From NCBI GenBank assembly GCA_963811255.1, contig CAWEQI010000003.1, positions 124,001 through 188,000 of the forward strand: DNA of 64,000 bases, read 5' to 3'. The notes beneath the pieces are model-generated. The model was not told where the DNA came from, searched no databases, and saw only the letters and a list, made by a program, of their open reading frames with translations. Both the position numbers and the translations under genes were made by a program. Of the stretch, positions 8,846-17,187 are shown piece after piece. Each line of letters opens with the position of its first letter. Position 1 is the first letter of the stretch. This DNA comes from Croceibacterium_B sp963811255 (lineage in GTDB: Bacteria; Pseudomonadota; Alphaproteobacteria; Sphingomonadales; Sphingomonadaceae).

Positions 8846-9535
8846 GTGAATCTTGTCGCGTTGGATGCTGAAGAGCACGCCGATATAAGGCTGCGCGCGG
8901 TCCCGTGCGAGATTCCACACTTCGTCGAGATAATGGCTGCCGAATTCCCCGCCGCGGCGGCCGTATGCCCGATCTTCTTCGCCAAGAGTGCGGACGTGGG
9001 GACGTTTTACGCAGGGGCCCTGTTCGGTTTCAAACCGGGAGAGAACCTGCTCGCCACGACCGGCGGAGGTGCCCCGCCCTTCGTTCCTCTGGATCGGCAA
9101 CGCGCAGGATTCTACATATCGGGGGAGGACATCGCGATCGACCTCGACGATCCGCGCTTCGCCTTGGCCGGACAGGAAGGCGAGCCTCTGTTCGAAGAAG
9201 GCGGTCAGCCTGGCCCGGCCTTGCGGCAGATGCAGCGGAAGCTCGGGCAACTCGTTCAGGGAAAGCGCGAAACGGATCAATTCATCGCCGGGCTACTCGA
9301 TTTGAAGCTGATCGAGCCAATCGATGTTTCCCTGCAATTCGACGATGGCGAGCGGCTCGTGCTGGAGGGGCTCTATACGGTCAGCCTCGATGCCTTGCAT
9401 GACCTCGACGATGGCGAGGTGCTCAAGCTGTTCCGCAAAGGCCATCTTCAGTTGATTTATGCCGTGGGGGGGTCGCTCAAGCGGGTCGGCGTGCTGGCCG
9501 AGCTGCGAAATCGGATGCTCGCCGGGAGCCTCTGA
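8846..9535 (+). CDS. SapC family protein
   Basis: A 229-aa cytoplasmic protein of the SapC family. The family hallmarks LDAEEHADIRLRA near the start, PIFFAKS, TGxF-like AGALFGFKPGENL, and the C-terminal YTVSLDALHDLDD region are all visible. The start is a GTG at 8846 preceded by GGGAGG. SapC proteins are encoded beside TonB receptors, cupin-like proteins and tryptophan-halogenase-like genes in Caulobacter, Xanthomonas and sphingomonad sugar loci; their biochemical role is unknown. Here sapC is the first gene of the rightward transcript and is followed after 2 bp by the cupin-like gene, with tandem LacI operators upstream. Confidence 0.92.
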   Translation: MNLVALDAEEHADIRLRAVPCEIPHFVEIMAAEFPAAAAVCPIFFAKSADVGTFYAGALFGFKPGENLLATTGGGAPPFVPLDRQRAGFYISGEDIAIDLDDPRFALAGQEGEPLFEEGGQPGPALRQMQRKLGQLVQGKRETDQFIAGLLDLKLIEPIDVSLQFDDGERLVLEGLYTVSLDALHDLDDGEVLKLFRKGHLQLIYAVGGSLKRVGVLAELRNRMLAGSL

Positions 9536-9537
9536 CC

Positions 9538-10557
9538 GTGAGCCAACGCCCGGTCCGCGAATGGGACGGCGCCTCGCCGCCGGACGAGGCCACTTTCCGG
9601 CGGGAGATTGCCGAGCCCTGCCGCCCCGTGGTCCTTCGGCAGATTTGCACCGGCTGGCCCGTCTTTGAAGCGGCCGCGCGGTCCCAGGAGAGCCTCGCGG
9701 CATATCTGCGGGGGCACGATTCGGGCCGCAAGGCCGAGGTCTTTCGAGGGGCGCCGGCGATCGCGGGCCGCTATCACTACGGCGAAAATCTCGAGGGCTT
9801 CAATTTCGAACGGGAAACACTCGGTCTGAACGAGGCGCTGGCTCGGATCGCCGAATGCGTGGCCGAGCCGGGGCGCGGTACGCTCTACATGGGATCGCTG
9901 CCCGCGAGTCAGCATATGCCGGGGTTTGCCGCGGACAACCGCTTGGGCTTCCTGCCTCCGGACGTCGACCCGCGGGTGTGGCTCGGCAACGCCTCGGACG
10001 TGGCGTGTCATTACGACACTTTCGACAATCTCGCTTGTGTCGTCGCCGGGAAGCGGCGCTTCACGCTCTACCCGCCGGACGCGATCGGCGACCTTTACGT
10101 CGGACCGATCGATCATACGATGGCCGGCCCCCCGGTGAGCCTCGCCGCGGATTCTGCACCGGGCGATCCTCGCTATCCCCAATTCGAGGCGGCGCGCGAG
10201 CGGGCGCTCACGGCCGATCTCGAGCCGGGCGACGCGCTCTATTTGCCCAAGTTGTGGTGGCACCAGGTCCAAGCGAGCGAGCCGTTCAACCTGCTGGTCA
10301 ATTTCTGGTGGGACGCCTTCCGCGCCGGCCCCGATGCCCCCTACGCGGCGATGATGCTGGCGATGATCGCCATTGCCGAGCGGCCCGAGCGCGAGAGGTC
10401 CGCCTGGCGCGCCTTCTTCGACCATTACGTCTTTCGTGCCGATGGCCATCCGCTGGCGCACTTGCCCGAAGAACGGCACGGGATTCTGGGGCCGCTGCGG
10501 TCGGGCAACTACGGCCGGCTGCGCGCTTCCGTCATGCGGATGTTGCGCGGCGGTTAG
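9538..10557 (+). CDS. cupin-like (Cupin_8/JmjC-type) domain protein
   Basis: A 339-aa protein of the Cupin_8/JmjC-like fold. The metal-binding His-x-Asp appears in CHYDTFDNLACVV and the distal histidine in LWWHQVQA, with FTLYPPD between, the arrangement of Fe(II)/2-oxoglutarate-type enzymes of the FIH group. It starts with GTG 2 bp after the sapC stop, so the two are certainly one operon. Members next to sapC and TonB receptors (called Pass1-related in some annotations) have no proven substrate; hydroxylation of a protein or sugar-related ligand would be a guess. Confidence 0.9.
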   Translation: MSQRPVREWDGASPPDEATFRREIAEPCRPVVLRQICTGWPVFEAAARSQESLAAYLRGHDSGRKAEVFRGAPAIAGRYHYGENLEGFNFERETLGLNEALARIAECVAEPGRGTLYMGSLPASQHMPGFAADNRLGFLPPDVDPRVWLGNASDVACHYDTFDNLACVVAGKRRFTLYPPDAIGDLYVGPIDHTMAGPPVSLAADSAPGDPRYPQFEAARERALTADLEPGDALYLPKLWWHQVQASEPFNLLVNFWWDAFRAGPDAPYAAMMLAMIAIAERPERERSAWRAFFDHYVFRADGHPLAHLPEERHGILGPLRSGNYGRLRASVMRMLRGG

Positions 10558-10576
10558 GCTTCTTCGGCCGGCTTTC

Positions 10577-10660
10577 AAAAAAAGCGGGCCCGCCGAAGGC
10601 GCGCCCGCCAGGTGCTTCATCCCTGAGGAGGAAGATCCTAGGATGAAGAAGCGAATTCGA
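10577..10660 (-). ncRNA. candidate small RNA with UCCUCC-containing hairpin loop and intrinsic terminator
   Basis: Read on the minus strand, an 8-bp stem (CTTCATCC / GGATGAAG, 10648-10641 and 10622-10615) displays an 18-nt loop containing CTTCCTCCT, an anti-Shine-Dalgarno-like sequence. It is followed by a GC-rich hairpin (10608-10584, outer GCGGGC/GCCCGC, inner CGCC/GGCG, GAA-type loop) and then seven U residues (10583-10577), a textbook Rho-independent terminator. No protein gene on this strand needs that terminator. Alphaproteobacterial sRNAs with CCUCC-type loops are known. The 5' end is not defined. Alternative: on the plus strand the same region offers GAGGAGG before an ATG at 10642 for a 45-residue very basic peptide. 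Confidence 0.4.
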
Positions 10661-11022
10661 AAAAGGAGACGGAAGTCGGCGGCACGGCCAGCCGTCCGCC
10701 GAGGGGACGAACGGCTGCGAGTTTGGCCGATGAAAGCACCGCCCCTCCCGCCACGTTTTTTACTCGGAGCGATTTCTTAGCAAGCGTCATACGATTGCGC
10801 CATTCGGAATTTCTGCTCCGCGCGACAATAGACCCCGATATCCGAATAACATTTTGTGTTACCGAGGTAAGAGTTCGCAAACCTTTTGGGTCACTGAAGT
10901 TGATGAGTCAACTGGAATATCGAATCCAATTGACTTAGGTTTCCAATACCCCGACAAAAGCCGGGCGGCGTTGCGGCGGAGGCCGAGCCCAAGGAGGGCA
11001 GACAAGGAGGCGAGGTGCTGAG
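10661..11022. other. intergenic region upstream of the alpha-galactosidase with two inverted repeats
   Basis: No convincing protein gene is visible. It is notably less GC-rich than its surroundings near 10.8-10.95 kb. Two palindromes could be operators for the downstream glycosidase gene: TAACA-N5-TGTTA at 10847-10861 and AGTTGA-N4-TCAACT at 10898-10913. Neither matches the TGGTAGCGCTATCA operator, so this gene may answer to a different regulator, possibly the GntR protein encoded just beyond it. Confidence 0.4.
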
Positions 11023-12936
11023 GTGAAGCACTTGCGATACAGGCGATGGGCGGCCTCCGCGCCGCTCGCCTTGGCCCTGACGATTCCGGCGGCGCGCGCG
11101 ACCTCCTCGCCCGATCCTCTTGCGCCCACCGGCGGTTGGGATGTCTATTCGCGAGGCAACGCCGCGCTTCCTCCCATGGGGTGGAACAGCTGGAACGCCT
11201 TCGGCAGCGGGATCGACGAAAAGAAGCTGCTCGCCTCCGCCCGGATCATTCGCGATTCGGGCCTTCAGGCCAAGGGCTATCGCTACATCGATCTCGACGA
11301 CGGCTGGTGGCTGAAGCGGCACCAGCCCGACGGGCGAATGGTCATTCGCACCAGCACGTTCCCCTCTGCCGCCATGGCCGACGGAACGACGAGCTTTCGT
11401 CCGCTTACCGACCGTTTGCACGCGATGGGCTTCAAAGCTGGAATCTACTCGGATATCGGGCGCAACAGCTGTGCCGAACTCTACAGCACCGACGGTCTGA
11501 ACCAGCCCGAAGGCACGCGCGCCGAGCGCGAGGTCGGGCTGTACGGTCACATCGACCAGGACATCGCGCTCTATTTCGCCGATTGGGGCTTCGATCTCAT
11601 CAAGGTGGACGCTTGCGGCATCAGGGGAATTACCCCCGACACCGACTGGGTCAAATCGGGCAAGTTCAGGGCGTTTTCGCCGCTGGTCGACAGCGAATCG
11701 CTCGGCCGAACGTATATCGCTGCGGTGCGCCGTCTCTACGCGGAGGTCGGCCGTGCTTTGGAAAAATACAATCCGGACAACGATTTCGTGTTCTCGATAT
11801 GCCTGTGGGGGGCGGCGGACGTGCGGGCCTGGGCCAAGGACGTGGGCAATATGTCGCGCACGAGCGACGATCTGGCGCCGACCTGGGGGCGCATGCTGCA
11901 CAGCTTCGACAGCGCGGTGCGCCGGCCGCTCTACGCCCACCCGGGGTCATGGAACGATCCCGACATGCTCTATATCGGCGCCGGCGATTTCGATGCCGAT
12001 CACCTGATCGCGGCAAGGTCGCACTTCGCCCTCTGGGCCATGCTCAGCGCGCCGCTGATGATTGGCTTCGACATGCGCAAGGCGACCAAACCCCTGCTCG
12101 ATGTGTTTGGCAACGCCGCGATCATCGCCATCGATCAGGATCCGGCCGGCAACCAGGCAGTGCTCGCGTTCGACTCCGACGATCTGCAGATTCTCGTCAA
12201 GACGCTGGCCAGCGGGGACAAGGCGGTGGCCATTTTCAATCGAACGTCGGCGCCGATCGATGCCAGCCTCACCGCTGAACAGCTGAAGTTCCGCCCCGAC
12301 GCCGATGTGACGCTGACGGACCCGTGGACCGGACAGCGGCTGACCTTTCATGGCGACCACCCGTTCAAGCTCGCGCCGCGCGAGACGTTGATCTTCACCG
12401 CACACGGCACCCGCCGGCTGGCCAACGGAATCTATCTTTCCGAGGAGCCCGGGAGCGTGAACCCGGCGGTCGATGGCGTCGTTGTGCCCGAGCCCGCCCC
12501 ACTGATCTACCGACCGACCTTTTGGGCGGGCACACACGGGACCGGAGAACACCCGCGTTACGGCGGCTGGGGAGGAGCGCAGGCCGACCAGACGCCGTAT
12601 GGGCAACGGATCGCGATCGGCGGGCGGTCCTTCGATACGGGTATCGGCATCCTCGCGAACTCGCGGATGGAGGTTCGCAACGCGAGCTATGACCGCTTCA
12701 CCGCGCTGGTGGGAATGGACGACAGCGCGCGCGACCGCAGTCAGCCGGTGACCTTCCTCGTTTACGGCGACGGCAAGCTCCTCGCCAAGTCCGCGCCCAT
12801 GCGCTTCGGCGAGGTCCCCTCCCGGTTGACGGCCGACGTGCGCGGCGTGAAGCTTATCGAGCTGGTGGCACGGACCTCCGGACAGGAACGCTTTCCCGAT
12901 CCGGTAGCCTGGGGCGACGCTGCCCTGACCCACTGA
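11023..12936 (+). CDS. GH27 alpha-galactosidase with C-terminal NPCBM domain, secreted
   Basis: A 637-aa secreted glycosidase. After a short signal peptide (residues 1-27, ending AARAT) comes a GH27 catalytic barrel: PPMGWNSWNAFG at about 47-58, YRYIDLDDGWW, the nucleophile in FDLIKVDACG, and PGSWNDPDML near the end of the barrel. A beta-sandwich follows and the last 150 residues match an NPCBM carbohydrate-binding domain (GGWGGAQADQTPYG, FDTGIGILANS). GH27 also contains beta-L-arabinopyranosidases, so substrate preference cannot be settled by sequence; in a locus with GH127 either activity on arabinogalactan side chains fits. The GTG start at 11023 has AGGAGG 12 bp upstream. Confidence 0.93.
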   Translation: MKHLRYRRWAASAPLALALTIPAARATSSPDPLAPTGGWDVYSRGNAALPPMGWNSWNAFGSGIDEKKLLASARIIRDSGLQAKGYRYIDLDDGWWLKRHQPDGRMVIRTSTFPSAAMADGTTSFRPLTDRLHAMGFKAGIYSDIGRNSCAELYSTDGLNQPEGTRAEREVGLYGHIDQDIALYFADWGFDLIKVDACGIRGITPDTDWVKSGKFRAFSPLVDSESLGRTYIAAVRRLYAEVGRALEKYNPDNDFVFSICLWGAADVRAWAKDVGNMSRTSDDLAPTWGRMLHSFDSAVRRPLYAHPGSWNDPDMLYIGAGDFDADHLIAARSHFALWAMLSAPLMIGFDMRKATKPLLDVFGNAAIIAIDQDPAGNQAVLAFDSDDLQILVKTLASGDKAVAIFNRTSAPIDASLTAEQLKFRPDADVTLTDPWTGQRLTFHGDHPFKLAPRETLIFTAHGTRRLANGIYLSEEPGSVNPAVDGVVVPEPAPLIYRPTFWAGTHGTGEHPRYGGWGGAQADQTPYGQRIAIGGRSFDTGIGILANSRMEVRNASYDRFTALVGMDDSARDRSQPVTFLVYGDGKLLAKSAPMRFGEVPSRLTADVRGVKLIELVARTSGQERFPDPVAWGDAALTH

Positions 12937-12966
12937 GGCTCGCCGGCGGGCACGCGGCGCCAGGTC

Positions 12967-13722
12967 TCATCGCGTCATGGCATTATGCGTGTCGTCGAAG
13001 GCGAGCTCGAGCAGCTCGTGCATGGCTTGAGCGGCCGCCTCGCCGTCCTGCGAAACAATCGCTTCGTAGACGCGGACATGATCGGGAATGGGATTGCGCG
13101 GCAGTGCGCGCGCCCTCTGCTTGTACTGCGTGGTCCAATTGACCGCCGCGCCGATGCTTGCGCTGAGCGCCAGCAACGCCGCATTGCCCGTCGCTTGCAG
13201 GATCGCGTGGTGAAACTCGCGGTCGGCTGCCCGGCCGGCCTCGGTGGTCAGCGTTTCGCTGCGCATGGCCGCGAGGGCGTCCTTCATTGCCTTGAGGTGG
13301 GATTTGTCTCGCCGGAGCGCAGCGAGGCGCGCCGCCGACGGCTCCACGATGGCCCGCAGTTCGAACAGGCTCCGCACGAAGTCGGCGTCCGGCTCGCCGG
13401 TGAAGGCCCAGCCGAGCACGTCGGGATCGAGCCAATTCCACCGCTCGCGTGGCAGGACCCGGGTTCCCGCCTTCGGTCGGCTGGCGACGAGGCCCTTTGC
13501 GGTCAGGACCTGAATCGCCTCGCGATAGGCGCTACGCGACACCTCTAGCTCTTCGGAAAACGCCACCTCACCGGGAAGCACGTCGCCGGGGGCAAAGACC
13601 CCTGCCAGGATATCGGTGCCCAGCTTATGGGCGAGCGCGCCATGCAGTCGCCGACCGGGCCCGCGCACTCGCGCCGCCGCGCGCCTGGTATCGCCCGATT
13701 TTGCGATAGGGGCCTTCGACAC
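12967..13722 (-). CDS. GntR-family transcriptional regulator, FadR subgroup
   Basis: About 251 aa with an N-terminal winged helix (LAHKLGTDILAGVFAPGDVLP, VSRSAYREAIQVLTAKGLV, SRPKAGTRVLPRERWNWLDPDVLGW) and a C-terminal FCD ligand-binding domain with conserved acidic/histidine metal positions (EFHHAILQATGN). The FCD type responds to sugar acids or other carboxylates. I prefer the GTG at 13722 because the AGGAGG at about 13740 lies eleven bases upstream; a GTG at 13734 overlaps that site. It is convergent with the alpha-galactosidase gene and closes the sugar locus, so it may regulate some of it; the LacI-type operators upstream do not look like GntR sites. Confidence 0.9.
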   Translation of the reverse strand: MSKAPIAKSGDTRRAAARVRGPGRRLHGALAHKLGTDILAGVFAPGDVLPGEVAFSEELEVSRSAYREAIQVLTAKGLVASRPKAGTRVLPRERWNWLDPDVLGWAFTGEPDADFVRSLFELRAIVEPSAARLAALRRDKSHLKAMKDALAAMRSETLTTEAGRAADREFHHAILQATGNAALLALSASIGAAVNWTTQYKQRARALPRNPIPDHVRVYEAIVSQDGEAAAQAMHELLELAFDDTHNAMTR

Positions 13723-14076
13723 TGTGACACCCACCTCCTGTTTTTGAGCGTATCAGGGCTCGCGCAGTGAAGAAATGCAAAAGGTCGCCCGACACGCCCA
13801 AGACAATTTTCGAAAGGGAGGAAAGCCCAACCCTGCGCGCCGCTATCGAATTGATCATGTCCAATCGTCAAGCTGCACCGCCGCTGCGCCCGCCCTATCA
13901 ACGGCTCGTCGAGCGCCTCGCGGGGCGGGCTGAAGCGCGATTGCTATTCTCACCAGACAGCCGCTCGCGCGAACGCTGAGAGGACTATCCTGTTGGTCAT
14001 GCTTTCGTGATTGGAACCTGAAGTCGTGACCGTTCGCCAAATTTCTTCCGCGATTCCATACGGCGGCTCACGATTT

Positions 14077-14142
14077 CAAGTAAGTCATTGGAATCGTGGT
14101 GGGCGCGACAGGGGTTGAACCCGTGACCCCACCCGTGTGAAG
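14077..14142. repeat. attachment-site repeat (partial tRNA-Val 3' half)
   Basis: 14095-14142 duplicates, with only two mismatches in 48 bp, the 3' half of tRNA-Val(CAC) from the anticodon loop to beyond the CCA end found at 15158-15205. A further 13 bp (CAAGTAAGTCATT, 14077-14089 and 15138-15150) is also shared a few bases outside. The copy here diverges immediately after the anticodon loop, so it is not a tRNA. This is the expected far attachment site of an element integrated by a tyrosine recombinase into tRNA-Val. The preceding stretch 13735-14076 has no recognisable gene. Confidence 0.85.
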
Positions 14143-14317
14143 CGCGCAGGCAGGACAAACGAACGCGAACAGACAGCACCTTTGGCTCTTCATAACCATC
14201 AGAAAACACTTTCCTTTTTTCAGAATTCAGGCGACAACGTCGAACGCAGGATTTCGAACTGAACCCTTCGAAACCTGTCCAAAAGACCCCCAGAAAGACC
14301 CCTGGACGGGATTTGAC

Positions 14318-14824
14318 ATGTCGAACACCTACCTGACCGATGCCGCCGTTGAGCGCTGTCGGCTTCCCCAGACGGGACGTGCAGAGATTTCCGATAGCGA
14401 ACCGGGCTTGTTCTTGTGGATCACCTCTAAAGGCCGGAAATCATGGGTAGTGATCTACCGGCTGGCCAACTGGCCGCAATACATTCCCGCCCCGCGCTTG
14501 AACGTCAACCCGCCCAAGGAGTGGGAGGGACAGGATGACAACCTGTTCGTCGTGCGTGCGCGAACGCACCTGCCGGGTCAGGACGAGCGGGCCGAGCTGC
14601 CCGTGCTGATGGTCCATCAGCGCGTGCCGCAACAGGATGGCACCAAGGCCTATTGGTGCTGGACCTATTACGACGACAACCGCTGGCGGCTGTTGGAGCC
14701 GCCCGAGGCTCTGCCGTTGTACGGAATGGAAAACCTCAAGGGCAAATCTGTCGTCTTCTTGCACGAAGGGGCCAAGGCAGCGCGCGAATGCACGCGGCTG
14801 GCCGCCACCGGCTTGCATCCATGA
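14318..14824 (+). pseudogene. chimeric remnant: integrase N-terminus joined to toprim-type primase fragment
   Basis: The 168-residue frame starts like a phage/island tyrosine integrase: residues 1-48 (LTDAAVERCRLPQTGRAE, SEPGLFLWITSKGRKSWVV) match the N-terminal arm-binding DUF4102-type domain that precedes a 400-aa enzyme. After residue 48 the sequence becomes unrelated and resembles the toprim region of accessory-element primase/helicase proteins (ALPLYGMENLKGKSVVFLHEGAKAA), then stops after ATGLHP. No core-binding or catalytic integrase domain remains. It lies between the two tRNA-Val-derived repeats. I read it as an in-frame deletion junction inside a decayed island; whether the fusion is expressed is unknown. 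Confidence 0.75.
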
Positions 14825-14918
14825 CCACATCACCCCTTGGCATGAGGGTGGCAAGACCACAGCGGCCAACTGCCAGATGCTTTGTATGGAGGACAATCGC
14901 CGGAAGGGCGGACGGTAA
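14817..14918 (+). pseudogene. HNH endonuclease C-terminal fragment
   Basis: In another frame, overlapping the end of the chimeric ORF, 33 codons read HDHITPWHEGGKTTAANCQ...LC then NRRKGG, the C-terminal half of an HNH nuclease motif (DHI-P-W-GG-T-N-Q-LC-N-KG). No N-terminal half or start codon exists. It is a third remnant of the element at tRNA-Val, joined directly to the primase fragment, so at least two internal deletions occurred. Confidence 0.65.
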
Positions 14919-15137
14919 ACGCGGTCGATTTTTCAAATTTTTTGGGTCGCGCCAGAGGCGCCCTTGATGCGGGTCTGAAAGTCGCAGTTCTTACCCCCCT
15001 ACCCCGGGGGGCAGGTGTCCGAATCGTTGTCCGCTTGAACTTTTGCCTTGGCGCCGTTCGTCGGCCAGACGCGCGGATTATGGAGGCGAATAGTGGGGAT
15101 GCGGTGGGGTGGCCACCTTCCATATCGGAACTGGAGA

Positions 15138-15205
15138 CAAGTAAGTCATTCAAAATGCGTGGTGGGCGCGACAGGGATTGAACCTGTGACCCCACCCGTG
15201 TGAAG
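15138..15205. repeat. attachment-site repeat overlapping tRNA-Val
   Basis: Partner of the repeat at 14077-14142: 48 bp (15158-15205) covering the tRNA from the anticodon loop to the 3' end plus 13 bp CAAGTAAGTCATT (15138-15150) outside it. The intact tRNA is preserved here, as expected for the tRNA-proximal junction of an integrated element. The 1.0-kb interval between the repeats holds only gene fragments. Confidence 0.85.
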
Positions 15206-15234
15206 GGTGTGCTCTACCGCTGAGCTACGCGCCC
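15160..15234 (-). tRNA. tRNA-Val (CAC)
   Basis: Cloverleaf with 7-bp acceptor stem GGGCGCG/CGCGCCC, D-arm GCTC...GAGC, anticodon stem CACCC/GGGTG with loop TTCACAC (anticodon CAC), T-stem ACAGG/CCTGT around TTCAATC, and an encoded CCA. Its 3' half is duplicated at 14095-14142, showing it serves as an integration target. Confidence 0.95.
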
Positions 15235-15288
15235 GTCCGGTGGGACAGGGGCGCGCCTTTGCCACGCCCGGGGGGCGATGACAAGCGG

Positions 15289-17187
15289 TCAGTCCAGCAG
15301 CCGGGCGAGCGCGGCGAGCCAGCCGAGTCTGGCCGCGGCATGGACGGTCGAGGGCGACGGGGTGGACATCGGCGGCTCGCATTGCAGGCACAGCGCTTCC
15401 ATCCCGCGCAGGCCCATCAGCCGGTCGAGGTCGGCCATAACCCTGGTGCCGATCGCCGCTTGGCGAGCGGCGAAATAGCCGATCATGTCGTGCGGCCGAT
15501 CCGCGCTCGCATCGCCGGCGCCGAGCAGCCCGGCCACCGTGTCGCCCCAGGTGCTGTGCTTTTCGTGCAGGTATTCGGGATGCCATTGGCCCTTGCCGAG
15601 CTTGGCCTGCGCCGCGGCGTAGGCGAGCGCGTCGTCGAGTCCGCCGAAGCGGTCGACCAGACCGAGCTGACGGGCGCTGCCGCCGTCCCACACCCGGCCC
15701 TGGCCGATCTGGTCCACGCGGCTGGTCGGCATGTGACGGGCGTCGGAGACCCGGGTGAGGAATTGATGATAGCCGAACTCGACCGATTTCTGCAGCAGCG
15801 CCTCGGTCTCGGGCGTCAGGCCGCCGAGAATGTCCGGCTGCCCGGACAGCGGCGTGGTGCGCACGCCGTCGCTGGTGACGCCGAACTTCGCCAGAGTGTC
15901 TTCGAATGTCGGGATCACGGCGAAGATGCCGATCGAACCGGTAATCGTCTCCGGCTCGGCGAAGATCGTGTCGCCCGAAGTCGAAACCCAATAGCCGCCG
16001 CTGGCGGCGACGTCGCCCATCGACACGACGACCGGGATCCCGCGCGCCTTCTGGCGCAGGATCGCCCGGCGGATCGATTCCGAGCCGGTTACCGTGCCGC
16101 CCGGCGAATCGACCCGCACCACCAGCGCGGCGAGGTGCTTGTCGAGCGCGTCGTCGAGCAAGTGCGTGATCCGCTCGGCCCCCGCCGAGCCGGGCCCGGC
16201 GTCGCCGTCGCTGATGTCGCCGGCGATGGTGATGACGCCGATCGGCTTGCCGGCGGTGTTCGCCTTCTGCTTCACGTCGGCGATCCAGGCCTTATAGTCG
16301 GTCGAGGCGAAAGCGCCTGGCTTCTTGTCCCACTCGTCCTTGCCGGCGATCTGCGCGACTTGGTCGCCCCATTGCTCGCGGGTGCCGATCTTGTCGGCCA
16401 GCCCGGCCTCGACGGTCGCCTTGGCGACGTTTCCGCCGGCGGCGTCGACCCACTCGCCGGGATGCTCGGTCACCAGCGCGATGTTGGCGCGTGGGCGGGC
16501 TTGCTTCACGTTGGCCTGCCATTCCTGCCACAGCGAGCCGTAGAGCGCCTGAGCGTTCTCGCGCGCCGCCGGCGACATGCCGGAGAGCATGTAGGGCTCG
16601 ACCGCGCTCTTGTAGGTGCCGACCCGGAAGACGTGCGCGTGGATCTTCAGCTTGTCGAACAGGCCGGCGTAATAGAGGTTGGTCCCGCCGGGGCCGCTGA
16701 GCGCGGCGCCGCCCATCGGATCGACCCACACCTCGCTCGAATGCGCCGCCAGCAGCATTGCCGGGTCGCTGTAGGCGACCGCGTAGGTCAGCACCGGTTT
16801 GCCGGTGCGACGGAAGCGGTCGAGCGCGTCGCCGATTTCCTCGATGTGCACCTGACCGCCGCCGATGAAGGTCGACAGGTCGAGTGCGATGGCCTTGATC
16901 CTGTCGTCTTTGGCCGCCGCGTCGATCGCGCGGATCACGTCGCGCGCGGCGTACTGGTGGGTCGGCGCGGCGCTGCTCAGCACGGCCCGGAGCGGATTGA
17001 TCCGCGCCGGCTCCTCGACCACCTGACCGTCGAGATCGAGCAGCAGCGCGCCCTTGCGCACCGCGCCCGGATTCGGCCTAACGGTGAGAACTTCGAACAG
17101 CGCCCAGAAGAACAGCAGCAGGAATACGAGCGCCAAGCCGTCCTTGATGCCGACCAACAGCCGCCAGACCTTGCCTGCGAAGCTCAT
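15289..17187 (-). CDS. sppA: signal peptide peptidase SppA, 67K type
   Basis: A 632-aa inner-membrane serine protease that degrades cleaved signal peptides. An N-terminal membrane anchor (about residues 12-32, GLALVFLLLFFWALFEV) is followed by two S49 domains, the long 67K architecture. The general-base lysine is in VGTYKSAVEP and the nucleophile serine in GDVAASGGYWVST, in the expected order. The ATG at 17187 (MSFAGKVWRLL) is preferred to one ten codons upstream, which would only add a Gly/Pro-rich tail. It lies 55 bp from tRNA-Val on the same strand and is divergent from pyrB. Confidence 0.95.
   Translation of the reverse strand: MSFAGKVWRLLVGIKDGLALVFLLLFFWALFEVLTVRPNPGAVRKGALLLDLDGQVVEEPARINPLRAVLSSAAPTHQYAARDVIRAIDAAAKDDRIKAIALDLSTFIGGGQVHIEEIGDALDRFRRTGKPVLTYAVAYSDPAMLLAAHSSEVWVDPMGGAALSGPGGTNLYYAGLFDKLKIHAHVFRVGTYKSAVEPYMLSGMSPAARENAQALYGSLWQEWQANVKQARPRANIALVTEHPGEWVDAAGGNVAKATVEAGLADKIGTREQWGDQVAQIAGKDEWDKKPGAFASTDYKAWIADVKQKANTAGKPIGVITIAGDISDGDAGPGSAGAERITHLLDDALDKHLAALVVRVDSPGGTVTGSESIRRAILRQKARGIPVVVSMGDVAASGGYWVSTSGDTIFAEPETITGSIGIFAVIPTFEDTLAKFGVTSDGVRTTPLSGQPDILGGLTPETEALLQKSVEFGYHQFLTRVSDARHMPTSRVDQIGQGRVWDGGSARQLGLVDRFGGLDDALAYAAAQAKLGKGQWHPEYLHEKHSTWGDTVAGLLGAGDASADRPHDMIGYFAARQAAIGTRVMADLDRLMGLRGMEALCLQCEPPMSTPSPSTVHAAARLGWLAALARLLD

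Noticed and set aside
10642..10779. 45-residue basic ORF with GAGGAGG ribosome site
   Set aside because: Translation is almost all Arg/Lys/Pro with no hydrophobic core, and its ribosome site sits in the loop of a stem better explained by a minus-strand RNA; kept only as an alternative.
14095..14142. Second tRNA-Val gene
   Set aside because: Only the 3' half matches; sequence diverges at the anticodon loop, so no cloverleaf can form. Treated as an attachment repeat.
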